Shown here: one piece after another, positions 55,593 through 64,000 of the stretch
How the letters are laid out: the number at the start of each line of letters is the position of its first letter
Position numbering within the stretch: the first letter of the stretch is position 1
Source of the DNA: Sarcophilus harrisii
Taxonomy: Eukaryota > Chordata > Mammalia > Dasyuromorphia > Dasyuridae
Length of the DNA: 64,000 nt
Assembly (NCBI RefSeq): GCF_902635505.1
Contig: NC_045430.1
Span: 28,787,564-28,851,563, forward strand
Reading direction: 5' to 3'
Notes under the pieces: model-generated
What the model saw: the letters and a program-made list of their open reading frames with translations, nothing else
Database searches by the model: none
Told to the model about the DNA's origin: nothing
Position numbers and translations under genes: made by a program

Positions 55593-56421
55593 ATTCCCAG
55601 CACCTAAGTCCTATGATTCTTTGATTCTAAGGACAGACAATGGTAGGAGAATAAGCTTCTTAGGCAAAACTATGTCTTTCACCTTCTTTTTAAGCATAGC
55701 CTGAAAATTTTTCTCTGATTTACCTGAATCAGCACTGATCCCTCCTCTCAGGTACAATTCTTTATCATCTAAGGATTCAGTTTATGTCACATTCATATGA
55801 TTTTCAAATCATTTTCTGATTTGGTTTTTGGTGTTGGTGGGTATGTATATTATTTCACTAACCAATCTAGATCTTTTTGGGAAAGAAATCCTGATTTTAT
55901 CATTATTGTCTCCCTCTGTCCCTCCTTTAGTGTGCTCTGCATACTAAAATCACTAACACATCACTAACAATCAAAATAACTTGAGTTAGAAAACCCATAC
56001 AAATTCTTTTTCAAAAGGGCTAAAAAAGCTTGTCACCAGGCAGCATTATCACATCACCATATGCTCCTTTTACCTCTTAGACAAATCAATACTCTGGCCA
56101 CAGAGGAAATGCAAAAGGCTGTTCTCAGTGAAATGAAGGCTGAAAGGACAATGCTTGTGGCATACCAAACTATTAACTGTATAATAACATTTCACTGAAA
56201 ACAATTCAAAAAGAAAGTAAGACAACTAAATAAATGGGATTTCATATAAATGTAATGGAACTCCAGACAAGGACAAATAGATGCACACTTTGTGCAACTA
56301 CACTTACAGTTCTATTAAATACACATGGATGAGAACATTAGGAAAATTCTTGCGGAAACCATTGCTCTAAATATAAAATCTTTTGCCAAATAAAAATGGG
56401 GAATGTTCTTAGGAAGCAAGC

Positions 56422-56424
<3 letters not shown>

Positions 56425-56456
<32 letters not shown>
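56425..56456 (+). repeat. poly-A run, 32 bp
   Basis: Uninterrupted A run. No recognisable LINE or SINE body sits directly upstream, so its origin is unclear. Neighbouring DNA from 55593 to 58365 shows no gene. Confidence 0.95.
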
Positions 56457-56458
<2 letters not shown>

Positions 56459-57289
56459 AAGCAAATTGGAGCCAAAGTGGTTTAAAACATTATATGTGTA
56501 ATTAACAATTATACCCATTTAAGTCAGTCTATTACAGTATAAGCATATGTCCTAATAATCACCTAAATTGTATTTTCAAATGTCAAAAATTCTTTCAAAA
56601 AAATGAAATATAATTTGCAAAGAGTTTTCTATATATAGCAACATCTTAAAAATCTTAATGATACTTAAAAATGATCATACTAAAACTGTTACATTTAAAA
56701 TCTATTTTGAATATAAAGCATCAAATATAATAAAATGTTTAATTTCCAAACTCCATTTCAAGAAATAGATCTCGGGGTTGACTAATCACTAATTTGTATG
56801 CCCAACTAGTTACAGGCAATTGAAATCCAAGTTGTCAACCATGGCATTTTTGCAAACACTGCAAGACTTTTTCCTTTAGAAACATATTTATAATCTATAG
56901 AAAGCTCAATACATTTAGAATACCTCAAGTTAAGATACTTGAAAGTAAATTTCTTAATATATGCAAATCTATTTCCAACAGAAAATTGAGTTTCTTTGAT
57001 ATTACTCCATAGTATTGCCAATTTCACTAAAAAAAAAAAAACAAAAACAAAAAAAAAAAAAACTAATTTCCTAATTTTTACAGGCTTCAGATTCTTAGTT
57101 TTTTAAAAGAGTCCATGGAATCAGTAATATAGACTACATTAATGTACTTGTTGAATATACCCTTCTAAGCAAAAGTAATCAACATAAAAAAAGAGCAATA
57201 AATTAGCCAAGTGTTTTTCAATTCTTAAAAGTGTTTTTCTTAATAGAAAGAAACTGAATTGGTCTTCATGGCTGCATACGAAATCTTAT

Positions 57290-57640
57290 TTTTAAGAAAT
57301 GAGTGCTGTTATTATAGTTCCCTGTCTCCCCCAACCCCCTACTCTGAAGCTGGGTACTGACAGCAGCCCAGTGACGCCATATGGCTCTGAATCATGGAAC
57401 ACAAGGTCCTGAATAATTAACATGACAAATAACTCAAAAGGTAATGGGAAAGACAGATGGTGGATATAACTGCTTACAGTCAGCAGGCTGTAGCACGCTA
57501 CCAACAATGCCTTGCATGAAGGAAATGACATAAAAGGCATTATGGAGGAGGACACATATAACTGGGAAAGGAGATGAGCTGGTTGTGTTAGCAGGAAAGA
57601 GTCAACAGAGAAGTCTGTGGGGTGCCCTGGAACCTGAGAA
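57290..57640. other. unassigned unique block
   Basis: 'ctgacagcagcccagtgacg' through 'ggaaatgacataaaaggcat' is richer in GC and free of repeat landmarks. A conserved non-coding element is possible but unproven. A short minus frame (57292-57555) shows no known domain. Confidence 0.2.
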
Positions 57641-58369
57641 CAAGAAGGTAACTTTCAATGTGTCCAACAGTTTCCCTAGGGAAGGAATCACACAAGATGA
57701 GAGAGGGATTACAATCCATATCAGTGATAGAAGCACTTTTACCAATTAAATTATTAATCTGTCAAAATATGGGGGATATAAACTTCCATCTCACTTCTGG
57801 GGAGGGGGAAAGTTCCCCTCAGAAATAATGCTCCCCTAAAGAAGGGAAGAAACTGAAGCCATGAAGACATAAATCTATAGGCATAATCTGCCTATGACTT
57901 CTCATTTGGGAGTGAGACAAATGCCTCCTCACCTACATGTTAGGAAATAACACTAGACTCAGTTACATTTTCTGGGTAATATCAGTTAGTTTGAAGAATA
58001 GCCCTGAGGGTGGGGGAGGAGGAGAGAAAATAGAACTAAGAAATTATTTAAGTACATATAAATAGGAAGGAAAAGTCAAAAGTCTGAAAGTCAAAGTTTA
58101 AGTCCAGTCAGTTCTCTATAAAGCAGATTATATGGTTATAGAAGTCAATTTTTATATTCACTGAATATTAAGAAAAAAAATTTAAATGTTTTAAAATTTA
58201 TTGGGAAAACAAAAATAGCTTAAGAGCAACTTTAACTGATTGATATCATTATTTTAATAAATCTGATATACCTAAAAAATGCTAATGCTGCCCTGCAGCA
58301 CAACCTTTCAGACTTCTCATGTGTATAACTGTCAAAGATCACACAGCCCCAGTAGTTTGGCCAAATAGA

Positions 58370-58515
58370 AGTGATGGAAGAGAAATCTCTTGAGCTCTGA
58401 CTTATTTCTGACCTTAGGCAAGAAACAAGCTCTCAGCATTATAATTTCCTCATCTACAACCTAAGGAGGATAGGAACTGGGTTCTAACAGTTCCATGGTA
58501 AAGAAAAGGGAAGTC
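58370..58515 (+). mobile_element. degenerate tRNA/MIR-type SINE
   Basis: 'tatttctgaccttaggcaag' and 'ataatttcctcatctacaac' are the conserved middle and tail landmarks. Confidence 0.45.
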
Positions 58516-58904
58516 AATGACCTTACAGATGTCTAAAAATTTTAAGGGCAATAGTCATTCAGTTATTTAAAAATGTGAAGGCGCTCATGTGGCTTTCTTT
58601 TTGTAAAATACCCAATTTAAAAATACTTTAAGAGGAGCTGGTATATGAGAGAAACGAGATTATTAATAACCAATGATTTGGGCAAGTCCAGATTTACCTC
58701 CTTTTTCTAAAGTCCTCACTTCAAAATTCAGTCTAAGAAGGTTGAATTAACTTTCTCCTCAAAGTAAAGCCCAGGAACATTACAAAAAGAATCTTAAGGA
58801 GGGGAAACCCATTGTGCTCCATACAGATTTCTGGGGAGGAGTTGGGGCAAATACTTTGAATAGATTGCCAAGGCTGTGCAAGTTAGAAGTAAAGGACATA
58901 ATCA

Positions 58905-59170
58905 GAGCTCATTACAAGTTCAGCCTTTTATTGTAATAATATTCATTCTCTCTTATTACTTGTTAACCAATCAGAGTGGATTGCCACGCTCTGCAATATC
59001 CTTTTTTCAAAGCTAGGAGCCCTCCACCATGGAGTTCTTTGGCATGTGAGAATGCCACTGAACTCTTTTATCAAAGAGCTGACATTATTAATAAAATTAC
59101 TAATTACCCAGAAATTATATGTCTCAAACTTTGTAAAAGTCACATGTGTAAGACTTTGGAAAGGGTGGAA
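58905..59170 (+). mobile_element. possible LTR fragment of an endogenous retrovirus-like element
   Basis: A CCAAT-like 'ttaaccaatcagagtg' followed by 'tttttcaaagctaggagccc', 'tatcaaagagctgacattat' and 'taataaaattac' resembles a marsupial solo LTR. No internal region is seen. It appears old and broken. The family (ERVL-like or other) is uncertain, and it could be another repeat type. Confidence 0.3.
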
Positions 59171-59662
59171 GGGTAAGTAACTACTTTATTCTTATATTTT
59201 TCCCACAATTAGTAAGGTAAGACAGCAAGGAAAAAAAAATCTGAATCCTTGGCAGCTAAGAATTACAAGGCATACAGGTGTTATAAGCCTTTGATTTGCT
59301 ATCTACTACATTTGCCTCTGTGCCCTTGAATTAAGAGTAGATGTGAGTCAAAAAGAAGTGAATGAAACCACTCCAAAAGGCAAAAGACTGGAAAAGGTAT
59401 TTTTTTCAAATTCTTAGGGTACATGTTAAAAAGTCCTACTCATATCAACAATACCTGGCAAATATTTTGGCCTTACAAGTAATTCAACTCCTCTTTGGGT
59501 GACATTTCTTTCCTCATTGTTCATCAAAAACAAAGTCAGTCCCAATTATGCATAGGAGAAAGGATGACAGCTTACTTTCTTGGTACTCTGCTAGATTTGT
59601 AAACTCATCTATTTCTTTTTGTATTATTTGTATCCAAGTCTATATAGATCTCCCTCTAGGTC

Positions 59663-59866
59663 AAGAGTTCTAAACTTTTTGTATGTCAGAGACCCCTCTG
59701 ACAATCTATTGAAACAGATCTCTTTAGAAAATAATGTGGGTTTTTTTTTTAATCCACAAAATGAAACACAAGATCACAAAGGACATTAATTATTGTAAAA
59801 TACAGTTATCAAAATATTGGGGGAAAAAACCTAAGTTCAAGGACTCCAAATTAAGAATCCCAGCCT
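59663..59866 (+). mobile_element. hAT-like non-autonomous element
   Basis: 'tcaagagttctaaacttttt' at the left and 'aaattaagaatccc' at the right give decayed inverted ends. 'atgtcagagacccctctgac' and 'gaaacacaagatcacaaagg' lie inside. DNA from 59867 to 61205 shows nothing I can assign. Confidence 0.5.
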
Positions 59867-61209
59867 AGTCTTTTAAAATTTCCTAAGTACCAATCCTGAA
59901 TTTAGGAAGACCCTCATTCTACAAAAATAACATAAACTAAAAAATGACTTATAAAAATTTATTCTGAACACTAAATTTAAATTCTTCTCATATACTTGAC
60001 AACTGTCTTTTTCTTTGCTTCATTTCTAATACATACAAATGAACAAACATCAAAAGAAAAGGAAAAGCCCTCAACGATAGAGAAACCAAATAATTAATTC
60101 TCAAGTACTCAAAAGCTAACTAATATGATTTCCAATTATGAATTTAAATCATAATTTGTCCTATTTTGACAAAGAACCATTTGATATATCTTAAGTAAGG
60201 GCAAGACAGGCTCTAAATAAACAGGCAATACATTTTTTATAAGAAAAAAGTTTTGATATCTATAATAAAAGTGAGGAACAGTTAGTATAGCATTTCTCAT
60301 ATGAAAGACATTAAATCTATTAAATGCTATGGGTAAGTACAGGTTTCTCATGTCCACATCCACTATTTACATGATAATACTGCAAATGGCACACTGGGGT
60401 AATAGCAATTAAATGCATACCCCTCACATGAGTCATATACACAAAAGCCACTTATAGATTATTATTCACTAAATGGCTTTTGAAGAATTAAATGGCCACT
60501 GAGATCATTCTTTATATTGAGAAAATCCAAAGGCAATGTTAGAGAGCTAAAAGAAATAAGACAGTATTGAAAGCTGACAACTTTCAGACAGCATTTAAAA
60601 GCAATTCCAAATCACTTCTAAGTTTTAGAAGTTTCTCAGAAAAATTTTATTAAATGCTTACAGAGACTCGGGTTTTCCATTAATCAATTTATACTTAAAT
60701 TAGGGAGTATAATAAAATGTATAAGTAAGCCTAAAATTACAAGGAATAGCATTTAGAAAAAAACTGTTACACGTGAGAACAAATTATACATACATCTACG
60801 TATGTACATATGAAAGTATCTAATACCTACACATAGATATGTACACATTTATATTTAAACAGTCAATGTAAACTTACAGAAAAAGAACAGTAAAGAAGAA
60901 GAAAAAGAAATCAAAAATATTCAAGATATGGCCTTGCAAGAAATACATATTTTAGGATTATTTTTTTTTTCCTTCTTAAGAATCTTAGCTTCATTTTCTC
61001 ACCATGTCAGTAACAAAATGAGAAGATCACATGTCTTGATGCCCACCTCCCCACACAGGACCAACTAGAGAACAAACAAAAAAGTTACAGGATAAGGGAG
61101 CATGAATGCACTACAATTTGTCGGTGGGAATAGATCACTGAACTATCAGAGTAATGAAGATAAGAAACACCAATAAAACAAAACTATAGATAAATGTGTG
61201 TTTATATTT

Positions 61210-61848
61210 ATTTTTTAAGAATTGGGCTAATTTCTTTTGTATACATATGTCCACATTTATCATGCTGCACAAGAAAAATCAGATCAAAAAGGAAAGAAAA
61301 TGAGAAAAAAAAAAACAAGCAAACAATAATAAAAAATTTTAAAAAGGTGAAAATACCATGTTGTGATCCACATTTGTTCCCATGGTCCTCTTTTTTGGGT
61401 GCAGATAGCTGTCTCTATCACGAGTCTATTGGAATTGGCCTGAATCATCTCATTATTGAAAAGTGCCATGTCCATCAGAGTTGATCATCATCACATAATC
61501 ATGTTGTTGCTGTGTACAGTGTTCTCTTGGTTCTATTCACTTCACTTAGCATCAGTTCATGTAAGTCTCTCTAAGCCTTTCTGAAATCATTCTACTGATT
61601 ATTTCTTATAGAACAATATTTCATCACATTCATATACCATAACTTATTCAGCCAGTCCCCAACTGATGGGCATTCAATTCACTCACTTTCTAGTTCCTTG
61701 CCATTACAAAAAGGGTTAATACAAACATTTTTGCACATGTGGCTCCTTTTCTCTATTTAATGATCTCTGTGGGATATAGATCCAGGAGAGACCCTGCTGG
61801 ATCAAAGGGCATACAAAGTTTGATAGTCCTTTGGGCAGAGTTCTGTAT
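61210..61848 (-). mobile_element. L1 LINE, ORF2 C-terminus and 3' UTR
   Basis: Reverse-complement L1: 'catttatcatgctgcacaag', 'ggtgaaaataccatgttgtg', 'tctattggaattggcctgaa', 'cttagcatcagttcatgtaa', 'tagaacaatatttcatcaca', 'tcagccagtccccaactgat' and 'caaacatttttgcacatgtg' follow the consensus without large gaps. The A tail is missing on the left. The ORF2 end is present on the right. Confidence 0.9.
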
Positions 61849-62632
61849 TTGAGCTAATATTTAATACACATATAATAATTAGGCTAGAAACCTAACCCAA
61901 ATTCCAAGAGAAGTTTTCCAATATCATTTCCTAGTCTGTTTTAAAGGAAAATAACCAAACAATATACAGATGATCATAAAATATATAACAGAAAATGTTG
62001 ATTACAAAAAAGTGAAAAGCTTTTGTATCCATAAAATAAATGAAGTTAAAAGAATTAGAAGGGAAACAGCTAGGGAAGAAAACTTTTGACAACAAATTTC
62101 TCAGGGAAAGGTTTAATATCTTATATAAGGAACTCCCATAAATATCTAAAAATCAGTAAATAAGGAATATGAATAGGTAGCTTTCAAAAGAAGAAATGCA
62201 AGCTATCAAAAACCATATGAAAAATATTCCTAATCACTAATAAAAAGAGAAATACACATTTAAAAACACTGAGGTTATAACCCCATACCAATCAGATTGG
62301 CAAAAATAATAAAAAAGAAAATTGACATCTGTTGAATGGCCTGTAGCAGAATAGATACATTGCTGAGAGAGTTGTGAATTGATCCAACCATTTTGGAAAG
62401 TCTTTGGAATATTAATTATAATTTTAGTATCCTCTGACCTAATTATTCCACTACTAAGCATATACATCCAAAAGATACAAGACAGGGGAAAGGAAGATCC
62501 TGCATGTACAAAAATATTTATAGCAGCTCTTTTTGTTGAAGCAAAGAGCTGGAAAATAAAACAGATGCTCATCAATCAGGCATGGCTGAACAAATTATGG
62601 AATATAAGCATAAGGGAACATTATTGTGCCTT

Positions 62633-62944
62633 AATAAATGATAAAGGACCTTTTTTTGCGTTGTTGTTTTCTTTGCATGGGATTTTTCCTCTCTTTTTTT
62701 CCCTTTGGATATGATTTTTTTTTTTTTTTGCTCAGCATGACAAATATGGAAATATGTTTAGAAGAATTGCACATGTTTAACTTATATTGGATTGCTTGCA
62801 GTCTTGGGGAAAGGGAAGAGGGAGAAAAATTTGGAACACAAAGTTCTTCAAGGCTCAGTGTTGAAAACTATCCTTGCATACATTTATAAAAATAAAATAC
62901 CATTAAAAATAAAAATTAAAAAAATAAAAATAAATGATAAAGGA
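62633..62944 (+). repeat. 16 bp target-site duplication around nested L1
   Basis: aataaatgataaagga is present at 62633-62648 and, identically, at 62929-62944. Removing the insertion plus one copy rejoins the older L1 ORF2 sequence. Confidence 0.95.
62649..62928 (+). mobile_element. L1 3' UTR insertion inside older L1
   Basis: A 5'-truncated L1 with only the 3' UTR: 'gatttttttttttttttttg', 'ctcagcatgacaaatatgga', 'gcacatgtttaacttatatt', 'gcagtcttggggaaaggg', 'aatttggaacacaaag', and an A-rich tail of aaaaataaaa units. Same UTR type as 1-240. Confidence 0.93.
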
Positions 62945-63024
62945 GATTGAATTCAGAAGAAGTGGGGAAGAACTGCATGAACTAATGTAAAATGAGCAAG
63001 AACTAACTATATGACAATAATAAT

Positions 63025-63116
63025 GAAAGGAAAACTACTATGGAGAACTATTCATAAATAATCAACAAAAGAAAGAAAAACTATTATGGAGAACTCTTCA
63101 TAAATAATCAACAAAA
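63025..63116 (+). repeat. 46 bp tandem duplication
   Basis: Units 63025-63070 and 63071-63116 are both 46 bp and differ at only three positions by eye. Both contain 'cataaataatcaacaaaa'. It lies within or just after the older L1 ORF2 end. Confidence 0.9.
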
Positions 63117-63354
63117 TAGCTAATGGGATTCCAGAAGGCTGGTAATGAATCACAATGCACATTTCTTATCAAGGATGTGATAAAAGAATATTGATATAGA
63201 ATGAGACAATTTTCAAGGTAGGCCAATGTGGGAATTAAGGAGCTGAGGAGAACAGTGGTGAGGAGAATGAATGAGGAGTAAATTAGTAATGGTAAAAAGA
63301 TTTTTTAAAAAACAAGAAAAGGAAAAAAGTCCATAAAACAAAATACAAATTTTA

Positions 63355-63436
63355 TATATACATACACACACACATATACATATATGTATATATAAACATA
63401 TATATGTATGTATATATATGTGTATCTGCATGTATG

Positions 63437-63474
<38 letters not shown>

Positions 63475-63475
63475 A
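63355..63475. repeat. (TA)n(CA)n microsatellite cluster
   Basis: Alternating TA, CA and TGTA runs. Tyr/Ile/Cys/Val-rich open frames on both strands are artefacts of the repeat. Confidence 0.93.
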
Positions 63476-63862
63476 GTGTATGTGAGAATATGTGTGTGTA
63501 AAAGAACAAAAGGAAATTCACAGGCTGAGAGAAAAAAATGGGGACAGTTTGGTTATTCGCATAGTCTTAAAATATATTTTTTAAAAACAGTACATAATAT
63601 ATAATACTTTCTGCTCTTTTTTTATATTGATATGTTCATTTTTGTTAATATTTTTTAATTTAATAAAAAAGGAACAGAGGAGCATTTGAGTTAGTAATTA
63701 TTTAATTTTAAAACAAATATTGAAATTAAACTTTTGCACAATATTCACTTAAGATATTCCAAAAGTTTATTTTAAGATTCAATGACCTCATTATGGAAGA
63801 GGAAAGTCCTTTTTTTTCCTAAAGAGTATGTATATTTTAGCCAGAATATTTTAATCTGAGAT

Positions 63863-64000
63863 GGACATTGCTTGGTCATGCCTTAAAAGGGCAATATGCT
63901 GCTCACCGGTGTCCTTTGCTCTCCCATTTGGGATTGTTGACACGTACCACAATGTAGGTAAAAGCCTCCCATTTACAAGCTTCATTTCGCCTCCACCACC
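63863..64000. other. window-edge block open in one frame on each strand
   Basis: A plus frame from ATG at 63863 (MDIAWSCLKRAICCSPVSFA...) and a minus frame from the window end (...MKLVNGRLLPTLWYVSTIPN...) are both open to the edge, and composition changes to GC-balanced. It does not resemble any missing NEDD1 exon. It could be a repeat or the edge of something outside. Confidence 0.2.

Larger units (their letters stand above)
61960..63240 (+). mobile_element. older L1 LINE, split by a younger L1
   Basis: ORF2-derived blocks: 'gtgaaaagcttttgtatcca', 'tagaagggaaacagctaggg', 'ccccataccaatcagattgg', 'tccaaccattttggaaagtc', 'aaaaatatttatagcagctc' and 'gctgaacaaattatggaata', then a nested L1 insertion, then 'gattgaattcagaagaagtg' and 'aactaatgtaaaatgagcaa'. 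The 3' UTR ('acaattttcaaggtaggcca') is of the alternative type. Many stops; inactive. Confidence 0.85.

Noticed and set aside
62379-62714. 111-codon frame as a host gene
   Set aside because: It runs from degenerate L1 ORF2 into the nested younger L1 3' UTR.
1-64000. CRISPR arrays, operons, bacterial promoters or a prokaryotic mobile island
   Set aside because: Introns with GT-AG borders, LINE/SINE content and microsatellites show a mammalian nuclear sequence. No regularly spaced repeat-spacer array exists; the only regular array is the 86 bp minisatellite.

Overview
This looks like a stretch of a marsupial nuclear genome. It is AT-rich and almost free of CpG-dense sequence. It is packed with repeats I recognise as marsupial: tRNA-derived SINEs with the 'ggggcagctaggtgg' head, marsupial L1 3' ends, and deep layers of L2, MIR and CR1/L3-type LINE fossils. 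The species cannot be fixed from the sequence alone.

The only protein-coding gene I can support is NEDD1, the gamma-tubulin ring complex recruiting factor. It lies on the minus strand. Ten consecutive exons between 51000 and 24959 rebuild 496 codons plus a stop, from the second half of the WD40 propeller to the C-terminal coiled coil. All ten have canonical AG acceptors, all nine internal donors are GT, and every junction keeps frame. By alignment with remembered human NEDD1 (660 residues), about 163 N-terminal residues are missing. I see no matching exon between 51001 and 64000, so the next intron upstream appears to exceed 13 kb and the promoter is outside the window.

Layout. 1-22.9 kb: the region 3' of NEDD1, without genes. 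It holds an L2 patchwork (670-2405), an apparently unique block with an RFX X-box palindrome (about 2740-3420), a 0.56 kb polypurine tract (6851-7412), an 86 bp AT-rich minisatellite (10675-10910), a CR1/L3 LINE split by a young L1 (16660-18720), and further L1, MIR and SINE copies. About 23-25 kb: putative NEDD1 3' UTR and last exon. 25-51 kb: NEDD1 exons and repeat-filled introns, including a second young L1 and a GA-rich tract. 51-64 kb: a large intron with CR1/L3 fragments, a possible LTR fragment, and an L1-in-L1 nest at the right end.

Nothing here looks like a new gene system. The most useful observations are that the residue aligned with the human NEDD1 Cdk1 site T550 is not Thr-Pro in this species, that several insertions can be dated relative to each other by clean target-site duplications, and that the X-box block may be a conserved regulatory element. 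Repeat family calls come from recognition by eye. LINE and SINE boundaries without a stated target-site duplication are approximate to tens of bases.
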